From the NCBI GenBank assembly GCA_024743175.1, contig JANSXA010000005.1, positions 310,001-374,000 on the forward strand: a stretch of DNA of 64,000 bases. The letters run 5' to 3'. A program made the translations under genes and the position numbers. A model generated the notes under the pieces. It did not search any database. It was not told the DNA's origin and was given only the letters and a program-made list of their open reading frames with translations. Positions 53,759 to 63,342 of this stretch are shown piece by piece. Every line of letters begins with the position of its first letter. Within the stretch, counting starts at the first letter, position 1. Source of the stretch: Pseudomonadaceae bacterium. GTDB taxonomy: Bacteria; Pseudomonadota; Gammaproteobacteria; Pseudomonadales; Azotimanducaceae.

Positions 53759-54784
53759 ATGTCTGAACCGATTCTAAGCGTCTCTGACCTCGCCGTCGAA
53801 TTTGATACCTACGGCGGCACCGTGCAAGCGGTACGCGGCGTCAGTTTTGATGTTGCACCCGGTAAAACTCTGGCCATTGTCGGTGAATCCGGTTGTGGAA
53901 AATCAGTTACCGTGCAGAGCATCATGGGTTTGATACCGATACCGCCAGGCCGGATTACCGCAGGCACAGCGATGATGAACGGTGTCAATATCATCGGCCG
54001 TAAAACCGTTAACGGAGAAGACATCCGCGGCGGCCAGATTGGTATGATCTTCCAGGACCCGATGACATCGTTGAATCCAACCATGAACATTGGCAATCAG
54101 ATTGCTGAGACGCTGATTGTGCATCGCGGCTACAGTAAACGTAAGGCCTTCAACCGTGCAATTGAGCTGCTTGATCTGACTAAAATTCCTGAGCCGGAAA
54201 AGCGTGCCAAGCAATACCCCTTCGAATTCTCCGGCGGCATGTTACAACGCGCCATGATTGCCATGGCAATTGCCTGCGAACCTCAGGTTCTGATAGCTGA
54301 TGAACCTACAACAGCTCTGGACGTAACGATTCAGGCACAGATTCTTGATCTGCTGGCAGATCTTCAGCGCGAAACGAACATGGCCATTATTCTGATCACA
54401 CATGACCTGGGTGTTGTTGCACGCATGGCTGACGAAGTGCTGGTGATGTATGCCGGTCAGATGGTTGAACACGGCGGCGTTGACGATATTTTCTACAATT
54501 CCGGCCATCCCTACACGATGGGATTGCGCGCCGCCATGCCCACTAACCAGCCGGGTATTGATGCAAGGCTGACCCCTATCGATGGCTCCCCACCTGATCT
54601 GTTCCACCCACCAGCAGGTTGCGGATACTGTGCACGCTGCCCTCATGCGATGCAGATCTGTGTAGATAACCCACCACCTACCTACACGCTTGGTGAGCGA
54701 CACGAGACCCGCTGCTGGTTACATCACCCGGACAACAACACCCAGGTTGAAGGCATTAACAAAGCGGTGGGTTCCAGCCCATGA
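53759..54784 (+). CDS. oppD: oligopeptide ABC transporter ATPase OppD
   Basis: A 341-aa ATPase: Walker A GESGCGKSV, signature FSGGMLQR, Walker B VLIADEPTTALD and ITHD, with the C-terminal cysteine-rich CGYCARCPHAMQIC tail typical of Opp/Dpp ATPases, which can bind a [4Fe-4S] cluster. It starts 2 nt after the oppC stop and overlaps oppF by 4 nt. Confidence 0.96.
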   Translation: MSEPILSVSDLAVEFDTYGGTVQAVRGVSFDVAPGKTLAIVGESGCGKSVTVQSIMGLIPIPPGRITAGTAMMNGVNIIGRKTVNGEDIRGGQIGMIFQDPMTSLNPTMNIGNQIAETLIVHRGYSKRKAFNRAIELLDLTKIPEPEKRAKQYPFEFSGGMLQRAMIAMAIACEPQVLIADEPTTALDVTIQAQILDLLADLQRETNMAIILITHDLGVVARMADEVLVMYAGQMVEHGGVDDIFYNSGHPYTMGLRAAMPTNQPGIDARLTPIDGSPPDLFHPPAGCGYCARCPHAMQICVDNPPPTYTLGERHETRCWLHHPDNNTQVEGINKAVGSSP

Positions 54785-55758
54785 ACAACCTCGTCAGCAT
54801 CCGGAACCTGGTAAAGTATTTTGACATCGGTCCGAATCAACGTGTGCATGCCGTTGACGACATTTCTCTGGACATTGGTGAACGTGAAATCGTCGGCTTA
54901 GTGGGTGAAAGTGGCTCCGGCAAAAGCACGCTGGGCAAGGCTATTGTCGGTCTGCATGACAAAACCAGTGGCAGCGTTAGTTTCAAAGGCGAGTTGTTAC
55001 CGACGAAATACGGCCCACAAGATTTTCAGCGTCACGCAACCCATATGCAGATGATTTTTCAGGATCCCTACTCCTCTCTAAATCCACGCATGACGGTAGG
55101 AGAGATTATCGGTGAGGGGTTACGACTGCACCGACAGTTGCCTGCGGCCACCGTGCGCGAAAGCGTTGCCGAGTGGCTTGAACGGGTTGGGTTAGAGGCA
55201 GATCACATGTCACGCTACCCCCATGAGTTTTCCGGCGGGCAACGTCAGCGTATTGGTATAGCGCGGGCACTGATTCTGGAGCCTGAGTTTGTTGTCTGCG
55301 ATGAACCCATCTCCGCCCTGGACGTCTCTGTTCAGGCGCAGGTGGTTAACCTGCTGGACGAGTTAAAAAAGAGCATGGGGTTAACCCTTCTTTTCATTGC
55401 CCACGACCTGTCTATGGTGCGTTATGTGAGTGATCGCATGGCGGTGATGTACCTGGGTAGCCTGGTTGAAGTCGGCACCGCCAACGAACTTTTTTTCAAT
55501 CCGAAACATCCCTACACTAAAATTCTCATCGGCTCGAATCCCGAGCCGGATCCAAAGCTTGAGCGTCAGCGACCCTCAACCGCCATCGAAGGTGAAATAC
55601 CTTCTCCGGTTAACGTTCCCCCGGGCTGTCGATTTGCCAACAGATGTCCGAAGGTGATGGATATCTGTCATCACACAACACCAAACCTGATTTCCCTGGT
55701 TGAGGTAGATAACGCTGACGCAGCGCCCCGTGACGTGGCTTGTCACTTATACACCTGA
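54781..55758 (+). CDS. oppF: oligopeptide ABC transporter ATPase OppF
   Basis: A 325-aa ATPase: Walker A GESGSGKSTLG, signature FSGGQRQR, Walker B FVVCDEPISALD, and the C-terminal GCRFANRCPKVMDIC cysteine tail. With OppD it forms the heterodimeric motor of the uptake system. The ATG overlaps the oppD stop (ATGA). It is the last conventional gene of the operon. Confidence 0.96.
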   Translation: MNNLVSIRNLVKYFDIGPNQRVHAVDDISLDIGEREIVGLVGESGSGKSTLGKAIVGLHDKTSGSVSFKGELLPTKYGPQDFQRHATHMQMIFQDPYSSLNPRMTVGEIIGEGLRLHRQLPAATVRESVAEWLERVGLEADHMSRYPHEFSGGQRQRIGIARALILEPEFVVCDEPISALDVSVQAQVVNLLDELKKSMGLTLLFIAHDLSMVRYVSDRMAVMYLGSLVEVGTANELFFNPKHPYTKILIGSNPEPDPKLERQRPSTAIEGEIPSPVNVPPGCRFANRCPKVMDICHHTTPNLISLVEVDNADAAPRDVACHLYT

Positions 55759-55787
55759 AACCAAACATCTCCTGGAGAACAGCTGCC

Positions 55788-55865
55788 ATGATTTTTGCTG
55801 ACGTACCCGGTGGATTGCCTAACTATCTACGGATGGAATCCAAATTCACTGAATCGCTTCTCTAG
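55788..55865 (+). CDS. possible 25-aa small ORF downstream of oppF
   Basis: An ATG with CTGGAGAAC 8-10 nt upstream opens a 25-codon frame (MIFADVPGGLPNYL...). It may be a leader or small protein at the end of the opp transcript. The ribosome-binding site is the only support, and no family is recognised. Confidence 0.2.
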   Translation: MIFADVPGGLPNYLRMESKFTESLL

Positions 55866-55896
55866 CTGACTTCTCGACCTGTTTAACTGCTCCAGA

Positions 55897-55935
55897 AAAG
55901 AAAAACCCCCTACGGCCGGGGCTGACAGGGGGTTT
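55897..55935 (-). terminator. intrinsic terminator of the RRM-protein gene
   Basis: On the reverse strand AAACCCCCT pairs with AGGGGGTTT and is followed by TTCTTTTC. It lies 26 nt past the RRM-protein stop. Confidence 0.85.
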
Positions 55936-55960
55936 AGCTGACTTAGATAAAAGTCTAAAT

Positions 55961-56263
55961 CTAGAAGGGGCGGCCACCGCCGCCGCCACGGTTTCCACCG
56001 CCGCCGCCACCGCGACCACCACGGTCTTTGCTTTGCGCTTCATTAACGCGCAGCGGGCGACCTTGCATTTCCTGGCCATTCAGCGCCTCAATGGCCTGGT
56101 CAGCACCATCTTCCAACTCAACAAAACCAAAGCCGCGCGAACGACCGGTTTCTCTATCTGTAATCACTACAGCAGAAGCAACACTACCGAACTCTGCAAA
56201 CATATTTTGCAGGTCGTCGTCAGTGACACCCCATGCCAGATTACCTACGTATAGCTTTTTCAC
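55961..56263 (-). CDS. glycine-rich RRM RNA-binding protein
   Basis: A 100-aa protein with one RNA recognition motif: RNP2 KLYVGNL and RNP1 RGFGFVEL, then a Gly/Arg tail (GGRGGGGGGNRGGGGG). Such single-RRM proteins are cold- or stress-induced in bacteria. Initiation seems to be GTG 56263 with GGAG 10 nt upstream. A GCCAC...GTGGC hairpin in the leader (about 56290-56306) might affect translation. Confidence 0.92.
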   Translation of the reverse strand: MKKLYVGNLAWGVTDDDLQNMFAEFGSVASAVVITDRETGRSRGFGFVELEDGADQAIEALNGQEMQGRPLRVNEAQSKDRGGRGGGGGGNRGGGGGRPF

Positions 56264-56518
56264 TATCTAGGATCTCCACATTGATCAAAATTCGCCACCT
56301 TATTGTGGCACTCGTACCGACCAATCAAACTCAGGACCTAAACAGTAACCGAAATTGGGCAGGACAATTCTGAGACTACTTGAAGTAAAAACAGATCACA
56401 ATCGTCTTTTTATGACAAGTGTGCTACGGAAAAAACGAACTATCGACATACAAAAGGGGCGCAACGCGCACCTTAAGACTTTTGAACGAATGCCAGGTTT
56501 TCTGGTTTAGCTTTACAG

Positions 56519-56614
56519 CTACCCTAACGAATAGGTTAACTCAAGACCAAACAGACGAAGCGTTGTTGTGCCGGCAGCGCGACGGAAGAATTTATCCTCA
56601 TCCTGGCGCATAAT
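56519..56614 (-). pseudogene. 3' remnant of a TonB-dependent receptor gene
   Basis: In the 454-nt gap between the RRM and receptor genes, the reverse strand encodes IMRQDEDKFFRRAAGTTTLR and then LFGLELTYSLG before TAG. This closely parallels the last 31 residues of the intact receptor (ILREGEAEMFRRSAGTTVPR and LFGLEVTYSLGQL). In-frame stops lie directly 5' of it (TGA and TAG), so it is a truncated relic rather than a gene. A degenerate copy of the receptor's terminator follows at about 56455-56485. No other ORF in the gap looks real. Confidence 0.75.
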
Positions 56615-56647
56615 CTACATTCACATAGAGTCAGAAGCTGCAGACAC

Positions 56648-56676
56648 AAAAAAGGGGCGCTTGTAAAAGCGCCCTT
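56648..56676 (-). terminator. intrinsic terminator downstream of the TonB-dependent receptor
   Basis: Reverse-strand GGGCGCTT-TTAC-AAGCGCCCC is followed by TTTTTTG. It stands about 45 nt past the receptor stop. The inverted repeat GTACCTGAC-TCATG-GTCAGGTAC (56682-56704) lies between the stop and the terminator. Confidence 0.88.
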
Positions 56677-56717
56677 AATTGGTACCTGACTCATGGTCAG
56701 GTACTTATCAACTGAGC

Positions 56718-59639
56718 TTAAAGCTGACCCAGAGAATAAGTCACTTCCAGTCCAAAAAGGCGGGGTACTGTTGTACCTGCTGATCGACGGAACATTTCCG
56801 CTTCACCTTCACGCAGAATCTGCAGCACACCGATGTCATCAAAAACATTATTCACAAAGCCTGACACAATCCAATGTGAGTCTGGAGAAGTCCAGGTTGC
56901 TCGCAGATCCAAACGGTCATAGGCTTTAGCACGCTCACCGGTGCTTTCAAACGGTGAGTAGTACACTTCATCAATCCAGTTATATACACCCAGAAGTTCA
57001 AGGCGTGAGCCGTTGCCCAATGGGAAAGCATAGCTGCCCCAGGCGGTGTACTTGAGTTCAGGTACCTGTACAACCTGGTTGCCGTTAATGTTCTGTGTCA
57101 ACGCATTTGCATCTGGGAATATAGATACTGGCGTATTAACTTCAGCAGGGTCCTGCAGGAATAAGTCTTCAGTGTATTCACTGGGTGTGTAGCTGAAGTT
57201 GCCGCCCAAGGTCAAATTGTCTGTCGCCAGCCACATAGCTTCCGCTTCGATGCCGTAAATCTCAGCACCCGGTGCGGGCAATACAGAAGTGGTTGTACCG
57301 GGGGCGCCGCCAGTAACCAACGGAGGGGTTACTTCTGTTGCAACCGTATGGATTGACTCATAGTCGTAATAGTAAAATGAACCATTCAACTGCAGAGAGC
57401 CATCTAACAATTGAGACTTGTAACCAAACTCGTACGCAATCAGTTCTTCCGGGTCGTAGGCAGGTGTCGCGCTGAAGAACACCAGGTTGTTACCACCAGA
57501 GCGGTAGCCAGACGTTGCTGACAGATACAGTAAAGCGTTGTCGGTTACGTTCCAATCAAGGTTGATTCGACCAGTCGTCTCTTTATCGGTACGTTTAAAT
57601 GCACGATACACACTGACCGCTGCAGGGAAGCCACCATTCACTGCGCGCTCGGTACCTGAAAAGCCACCGGGTGCATCCGCATCAGCCACAATACCACCGT
57701 TAAGCTGGTTATAGGTAAACAGATCCAGGCCGAACGCGGGCAAAAAACCTGGCGCCAATTCCGTGTAACGGAACAGATTCTCTTGGGCAGCCACTTCATC
57801 TTCTGCATATCGGATACCTACAGTCAAGGTGAAATCTTCATTGATGTCCCAGACACCCTGGGTATAGATGGCAAATGCATCACGCTTGGTTTCCGTGTGA
57901 TAAAGCAAGTCACTGCCTAATGAATTGGGACCATGAGAAACGTTAAGGTCCCCATTTTGACGATTGTCACCTTCCCATACACCCACGTGCAGGTTGTTGT
58001 TCTCAGCGGGTGCTGGATTGCGCGTTGCGTAGTTAACCGCACATTGAGGCAGTCTTGTCGCTGGATCCTGGCAAAGCGCGCGAGAGGAATGCAGGGTTGG
58101 CATCTCACCGTTATAGGTGCCTGCGCCAATAATACCTGGCAACAGAGACACGACCACTTGATCCAGTCCGGTGACATCGTTGTAGGGGTTGATATATCGA
58201 TCTTCCCCTACGGTTGAGTAGTAATCTCCACGCTGGTCAATTTCCGCTTCATAGAAAAAGATACCTGAGGTCACCGACATACTGTCGTTGAAATCATAGA
58301 ACACCTGCAACTCATGGGACGAATAGGTGGCTTCGTGATTAACATAGAACTGGCGATCCTGAATTAAACTCGCGGTGTTGTCATCATCCGTGTTACGCGC
58401 ATAAACCAGTGTGTTGTGTCCGTATATGTATTTCACCTGCAGAGCATCTGAGGCATCCCAGGTTGTGGTGAACTGAATGCCTTCCTGGTCAAAACGTTCT
58501 TTGTTCACACCGTTGGTTGCGGTACACAGATCATCGCCCGAGATATCACCGGCAAACACACATTCATTATATCGCGCTGCACTTTCCGCGCTGGTGACGC
58601 CAAAGCTGTCCAGTGATGCCGCTGCGTTACGAAATCCATCAAACTCTGCAACGTCAACACCCAAACGGTTACGCTGCCCTTCCACAAGCGCGCCCGTACT
58701 CGGATTAGTGAAGTTAAGTACCGGCGCAGACGGGTCGAACCAGTCGTTGTCGCTGAAGTTTGCTGCGTCTGTATTGGTGCGATCAATCGCGCGATAACCA
58801 GGCACAATCGCATTGGTATTGCGGAAAGGCTGACCTTCTTCGTTTAATACAACCTGGCCGGCGCCGTTGGCACCACCCATGCTGCGATCAATAGACATTT
58901 CGTTGTATCGCAGGTTCATTGACAACGTGTCGGTGGGGGTAAAATAAAACTGCGCGGCCACGTTCGCGGTGCCGAGACCATCAATATCATCGCCTGGGCC
59001 GATGTCTTCAATCACGCCATCGCGATCACGAATACTGAAATTAATTCGCGCAGCCAGCTTGTCTTCAATAATGCTGCCGTTCACCATGCCATAAGTTTCA
59101 GCCGTGCCGAAATTACCCACAATGCCTTTCACAGCGTAATCAAATTCATGGGTGGGCTCTTTGTAGAGGATGTTAATGGCACCGCCCACCGCATTGCGTC
59201 CGTACAGCGTGCCCTGTGGGCCACGTAAAACCTCAATACGCTCCACATCCCAGAAGGTCGCCGCGGTTGCAGTCAACAGATCTTCTGAGTAAACACCGTT
59301 CATGTAGGTTGCAACACCCGGGTCGCCGCCTAATGCACGGAAGTTTCGGCCGACGCCGCGAATGGTTGCGTCATAAGGCTGAATCGTAGTAGCAGGAATG
59401 AAGTTCTGCAGGTCTTCCTGGTTGCGAATACCGAAGTCATCCAGCATTTCACCGGTGAACGCGGTGATAGAAATGGAGGTATCCTGAATTGACGCTTCGC
59501 GTCGCTCCGCGGTCACGATAACCTCTTCGATCTGGCGAGCAGCGCGGCGCTGCTCTTCCGCAAAAGTAGTTGGGCTCAACGGCATCAGGGTAAGCACTGC
59601 AAAAGCGGCGGCCCATCTTCCAAACGATGATCTATACAT
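56718..59639 (-). CDS. TonB-dependent outer-membrane receptor
   Basis: About 973 aa. After the signal peptide (MYRSSFGRWAAAFAVLTLMPLSPTTFAEE) come a TonB-box-like EEVIVTAERR, a plug (ITAFTGEMLDDFGIRNQEDL, VERIEVLRGPQGTLYGRNAVGG) and a barrel ending LFGLEVTYSLGQL. GAGG lies 7-10 nt before ATG 59639, so the track's MFRGET prefix is dropped. No SusD-type partner is nearby. The ligand is not evident, although the long extracellular loops resemble receptors for large organic ligands. Confidence 0.95.
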   Translation of the reverse strand: MYRSSFGRWAAAFAVLTLMPLSPTTFAEEQRRAARQIEEVIVTAERREASIQDTSISITAFTGEMLDDFGIRNQEDLQNFIPATTIQPYDATIRGVGRNFRALGGDPGVATYMNGVYSEDLLTATAATFWDVERIEVLRGPQGTLYGRNAVGGAINILYKEPTHEFDYAVKGIVGNFGTAETYGMVNGSIIEDKLAARINFSIRDRDGVIEDIGPGDDIDGLGTANVAAQFYFTPTDTLSMNLRYNEMSIDRSMGGANGAGQVVLNEEGQPFRNTNAIVPGYRAIDRTNTDAANFSDNDWFDPSAPVLNFTNPSTGALVEGQRNRLGVDVAEFDGFRNAAASLDSFGVTSAESAARYNECVFAGDISGDDLCTATNGVNKERFDQEGIQFTTTWDASDALQVKYIYGHNTLVYARNTDDDNTASLIQDRQFYVNHEATYSSHELQVFYDFNDSMSVTSGIFFYEAEIDQRGDYYSTVGEDRYINPYNDVTGLDQVVVSLLPGIIGAGTYNGEMPTLHSSRALCQDPATRLPQCAVNYATRNPAPAENNNLHVGVWEGDNRQNGDLNVSHGPNSLGSDLLYHTETKRDAFAIYTQGVWDINEDFTLTVGIRYAEDEVAAQENLFRYTELAPGFLPAFGLDLFTYNQLNGGIVADADAPGGFSGTERAVNGGFPAAVSVYRAFKRTDKETTGRINLDWNVTDNALLYLSATSGYRSGGNNLVFFSATPAYDPEELIAYEFGYKSQLLDGSLQLNGSFYYYDYESIHTVATEVTPPLVTGGAPGTTTSVLPAPGAEIYGIEAEAMWLATDNLTLGGNFSYTPSEYTEDLFLQDPAEVNTPVSIFPDANALTQNINGNQVVQVPELKYTAWGSYAFPLGNGSRLELLGVYNWIDEVYYSPFESTGERAKAYDRLDLRATWTSPDSHWIVSGFVNNVFDDIGVLQILREGEAEMFRRSAGTTVPRLFGLEVTYSLGQL

Positions 59640-60128
59640 AGTTTCCCCTCGAAACATGTTTGTGTAACGTAACTTTTAAGAAAAGGTGTAAAACGAGAAC
59701 AGTCGGGGCAAACGGTACAAACCACAGAACATGGTTTAACAGCAATGTGCGCAATCTAGGCGACAGCTTCGGATTACCCCTCGCAATCCTTCTTACCTTT
59801 TAACAATCTTCTATCTATCTTCTTAGCGAACAGCGATCGGAGCTTCCATCTGCAATGAATTCAAACCAAAAACCGACCTGGTCTTACCTCTCCAGTTCCA
59901 CCGCAGGCCCGCATTTAATCGTCTGTTGGCGGGGAAGTCAATGTAACAAATTGATGCAAATGCACTAAAAACACTGTTCAAACGCAGTTTTTGGGTACTG
60001 ACTACACACTTGTTACCAACAGTAACATATATACATCGCTAACAAGCTGAGTGTCCGACATTGACGCGGCATCACCCATTCGGGTTACTATCTCTGAGGT
60101 CGATTCTTTGACTACGAGGCCCCTAACA
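59640..60128. promoter_or_regulatory. non-coding gap with divergent promoters and two inverted repeats
   Basis: This 489-nt gap has no convincing ORF. It contains the inverted repeat AAACCA-N7-TGGTTT (59719-59737) and TGTTAC-CAACA-GTAACA (60011-60027), the second sharing arms and spacing with 18804-18820. They lie between the receptor and the divergent small secreted protein. Control by these sites is inferred. Confidence 0.45.
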
Positions 60129-60566
60129 GTGACAAAAGCAGTTCTGCTCACCATTTTTTTTCTGTTGCTCATCGTGGCCTATCCAGCGCGCAGCGAAGAC
60201 GCACCCAAGGTGCATAAAAAAGTACAACAGGCTCTGTCGTGGCAGTTACCCGAAAACAAATGTGTTTTCCCGAAAGCACCGGGCAAGCGGAAACAGGTCA
60301 CTGACGACATGGGCAGCACCCATACGGAATGGGACGTCGACACGTACACGCTGCAGCGCTACCAGCGTAAGGAGAATCGTTGGAAGAAGTGTGTCGAACG
60401 CTACAAAACGAGCTTAGGCAAAGAGTTTGAAACCCTGAAAGCCAGTGCTCAGTACGGCCTGACCCAACCCCAGGCAGATAAAATTCTGGGCAACATGAAA
60501 CTGATCCAGCAGGTCATGATGTCCGAATCAGGCTTGCCCGAGAACTCTACCGCGCAAACAGATTAA
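60129..60566 (+). CDS. small secreted protein of unknown function
   Basis: About 145 aa from GTG 60129, which has GAGG 9 nt upstream. The N-terminus, MTKAVLLTIFFLLLIVAYPARSED when read with Met, is a signal peptide, whereas the track's start at 60051 would bury it behind 26 residues. The mature part is basic, with two cysteines (NKCVFPKAP and WKKCVERY) that could pair. No family is recognised. It overlaps the convergent Nudix gene by 4 nt. Confidence 0.7.
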   Translation: MTKAVLLTIFFLLLIVAYPARSEDAPKVHKKVQQALSWQLPENKCVFPKAPGKRKQVTDDMGSTHTEWDVDTYTLQRYQRKENRWKKCVERYKTSLGKEFETLKASAQYGLTQPQADKILGNMKLIQQVMMSESGLPENSTAQTD

Positions 60567-61099
60567 CTCTGCTGCTGCCACTTATCCCGCATTCGCAGGA
60601 TTGAGGTCTCGACCGTGAACTGCTCCAGCTGATCGATCTCAACCCAGGCTAGGTCCATGGACTCTTCGCTCACCACATAGGCGTCATCAGCTGCACTGAA
60701 GGCATAGCGAACGTCAAAGTGAAAATGTGCCGGATCATTCTTACGCGCCGGAATTTCGTGTATATCAACATCAAAAATATCTGTGCGCAGTAAATGCACG
60801 GTCAGTCCCGATTCTTCACTGGCTTCACGCAACGCAACCTTCTGTGTATCCGCGTCACCGTCACTGTGGCCACCCAATTGCAGCCACATGTCGAGCTTCT
60901 TGTGATGGGTGAGCAACAGGCGACTGCGTGTGGTATCAACCAGCCAGGCTGAGCCCGTCACATGCCCGGCCCAGCAATCTCTTTCAAAACAACGGGGGTT
61001 CGCCTGGACAAAATCGATAAAGCGACGGACGGTCTCTTGTTCCTGGGGATGGCGATGCAGATAGTCGCTCAGTTGCTCAAGTAGATTGCGTCGGTGCAT
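60563..61099 (-). CDS. Nudix hydrolase
   Basis: A 178-aa Nudix protein: LGGHSDGDADTQKVALREASEESGL is the Nudix box, with acidic residues in the expected Glu cluster. An N-terminal helical extension (LLEQLSDYLHRHPQEQETVRRF) precedes it. The substrate is not predictable. No Shine-Dalgarno is obvious upstream. Confidence 0.88.
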   Translation of the reverse strand: MHRRNLLEQLSDYLHRHPQEQETVRRFIDFVQANPRCFERDCWAGHVTGSAWLVDTTRSRLLLTHHKKLDMWLQLGGHSDGDADTQKVALREASEESGLTVHLLRTDIFDVDIHEIPARKNDPAHFHFDVRYAFSAADDAYVVSEESMDLAWVEIDQLEQFTVETSILRMRDKWQQQS

Positions 61100-61144
61100 A
61101 CGAGTCCCTATTCTTTACAGGCTATAAAACTTTAGGGAGAGATT

Positions 61145-61432
61145 ATGATCGGAGTCACCGCAAAGCTAAACGTAAAACCAGAAATGGCCGCTGAATTCGA
61201 AACCATTTTTCTGGATTTGTCGGACGCCGTAAACGCCAATGAGCCTGGGTGCCTGATGTACCAGCTGTGCAAAGATGAAGACGGCAACTATGTTGTTCTG
61301 GAAATGTACGAAAGCGAAGAGGCACTGGCGGCACATGGCCAGTCCGAGCATTTCAAAGCTGCCGGAGCCGGGTTCAAAGGAAAAATGGCTGGCCCACCGG
61401 AAATCAAAAGAATGCAGGCGGTCACACGCTAG
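61145..61432 (+). CDS. ABM-family quinol monooxygenase-like protein
   Basis: A 95-aa ferredoxin-like antibiotic-biosynthesis-monooxygenase fold: IGVTAKLNVKPEMAAEFE, NEPGCLMYQLCKDED, YVVLEMYESEEALAAHGQSEHF. These dimeric, cofactor-free enzymes oxidise quinols or related phenols, like E. coli YgiN. AGGGAGAGATT ATG gives a good start. It is divergent from the upstream Nudix gene. Confidence 0.93.
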   Translation: MIGVTAKLNVKPEMAAEFETIFLDLSDAVNANEPGCLMYQLCKDEDGNYVVLEMYESEEALAAHGQSEHFKAAGAGFKGKMAGPPEIKRMQAVTR

Positions 61433-61494
61433 CGGAGCATTCGTAGGTCGGCGTGCTTGCTACCTACCGAGGTTACGCAAGCGCCCCGCTTTGC

Positions 61495-63306
61495 TCAGGC
61501 ATTCACATCAAACAGGTCTGCCAGCTGTTCTGTCATCGCTCCGCCCAGTTGTTCAGCATCGGTAATGGTGACCGCGCGTTTGTAATGATGGGTCACGTCA
61601 TGACCAATACCTACCGCAACTAACTGCACCGGCGAGTAGTTCTCAATCATATCGATGGCGTATTTCAGATGCTGTTCCAGATAGTTGCTGGGGTTCACCA
61701 GCAAAGTGGAGTTATCCACCGGCAGGCCATCTGATATAACCATCATAATTTTGCGGTCTTCAGTGCGGGTCACAATCCGATTATGCGCCCAGATCAGAGC
61801 TTCACCATCAATGTTTTCCTTTAACAGCTCTTCTCGCATCATCAGGCCAATATTGCGGCGCGTACGTGCCCAGGTATCGTCTGCAGCTTTATAAATGATG
61901 TGGCGCAGATCGTTAAGACGACCAGGATTTGCAGGTTTACCTTCGTTGATCCATTGCTCGCGGGATTGGCCACCGCGCCAGGCTCGAGTGGTGAAACCCA
62001 GAATCTCAACTCGAACTGAGCAACGTTCTAACGTTCGCCCGAGGATATCAGCACACATCGCAGCAATGGTGATAGACCGGCCACGCATGGAGCCCGAGCT
62101 GTCGATCAGCAAAGTCACCACGGTATCGCGGAACTTCATCTCTTTTTCCTGCTTGAACGCCAGTGGATTGACCGGATCGATGATTACCTGAGTCAGGCGC
62201 GCAGCGTCGAGCACACCTTCTTCCAGATCAAACTCCCAGGTTCGATTCTGTTTTGCCATCAAACGGCGCTGCAGTCGATTGGCCAGCTTTGAGGTGGTGT
62301 GCTGCAGAGGGACCAGCTGTTGATCAAGCAGTTGCCGCAGGCGGGTCATTTCTTCCGCATCACACAGCTCTTCAGCGCGTATGGTCTCATCAAAGGCTTC
62401 GGTATAAGCCTTGTAGTTGATGTCTTTGGCAATGCGTCCAGCTTCATCAGGCATTGGATTTGGCGCTTCGTCAGGGTCCGCTTCGGCCCCTGATTCGTCC
62501 ATGTCCATGTCGGCGTCCATTTCCATCATGGTTGCATCGCCGTCTGCGCTTTCTTCACCCATGGACTCGTCATCCATCATGACGTCTTCCGGCGCAAAAT
62601 CGCTGTCTGCGCTTTCAGATTCATCTACGGTGTCGATGTCATCCTGATTAGTGTCTCCATCCTGGGGGTCATCCATATCCGCAGCCATGCCCAGATCGGC
62701 AATAATGTTGCGGCAGAGAGTGGCAAATTCAGCCTGATCACCAATGCTTGCTTTCAGTCCGCGAATTGCATCACCGGCATGTGACTCAATGTGCTCACGC
62801 CAGAAACGCACAACATTTTCTGCACTGGGTGGCAATGGACGACCGGTCAGCTCCTGCCTTACCAGGAGCCCAACAGCTACCGAAAGGGGCGCTTCGGTTT
62901 CAGCTGTGATGGTATCAAAAGCCGCTTGCTTACACTGGGTTTCCAGGCGGGCGTCAAGATTTTGCGCTACGCCTTCCATACGCAGGCTGCCAATCGCCGC
63001 AACCCGGGCTTCTTCAATCCACTGAAACATTTCCTGCGCAGGACCGCCATTAGGCGCATACCGTGCATGTAATGCATCATCGTGATGGCGCAGGGTTAAG
63101 GCGTACTGATCACCAATACCACGAACGGCATTGATCTCTTCGTTGGTGCTGCCGACCGAGGGTAGAGGTACACGCAATCGATTACCGCGGGCACTGGGCG
63201 CCCCCGGGCCAAAGCTGACGTCGAGCTCCTCGTCTTCCGCCAACGCGCGCATGGTGGCGGTCATGGCACGTTTGAATGGCTCTAACGGGCTTTCAGCGTC
63301 ACTCAT
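61495..63306 (-). CDS. cobT: cobaltochelatase subunit CobT
   Basis: A 603-aa protein: N-terminal helical region, a central Asp/Glu/Met-rich stretch (about 215-300), and a C-terminal VWA domain with MIDAS DSSGSM. The layout and length match CobT, the VWA partner in CobNST cobalt insertion into hydrogenobyrinate diamide. cobS lies 36 nt upstream. No cobN or other cobalamin gene is visible, and CobST-like pairs can also occur without B12 synthesis, so the substrate is not certain. Confidence 0.92.
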   Translation of the reverse strand: MSDAESPLEPFKRAMTATMRALAEDEELDVSFGPGAPSARGNRLRVPLPSVGSTNEEINAVRGIGDQYALTLRHHDDALHARYAPNGGPAQEMFQWIEEARVAAIGSLRMEGVAQNLDARLETQCKQAAFDTITAETEAPLSVAVGLLVRQELTGRPLPPSAENVVRFWREHIESHAGDAIRGLKASIGDQAEFATLCRNIIADLGMAADMDDPQDGDTNQDDIDTVDESESADSDFAPEDVMMDDESMGEESADGDATMMEMDADMDMDESGAEADPDEAPNPMPDEAGRIAKDINYKAYTEAFDETIRAEELCDAEEMTRLRQLLDQQLVPLQHTTSKLANRLQRRLMAKQNRTWEFDLEEGVLDAARLTQVIIDPVNPLAFKQEKEMKFRDTVVTLLIDSSGSMRGRSITIAAMCADILGRTLERCSVRVEILGFTTRAWRGGQSREQWINEGKPANPGRLNDLRHIIYKAADDTWARTRRNIGLMMREELLKENIDGEALIWAHNRIVTRTEDRKIMMVISDGLPVDNSTLLVNPSNYLEQHLKYAIDMIENYSPVQLVAVGIGHDVTHHYKRAVTITDAEQLGGAMTEQLADLFDVNA

Positions 63307-63342
63307 AAGCTTTGCTCAACCAATGACAGATGACATTGGTGG

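Noticed and set aside
56419-56613. 64-aa plus-strand ORF in the gap before the receptor gene
   Set aside because: It overlaps the antisense of the receptor relic; composition and lack of start signal argue against a gene.
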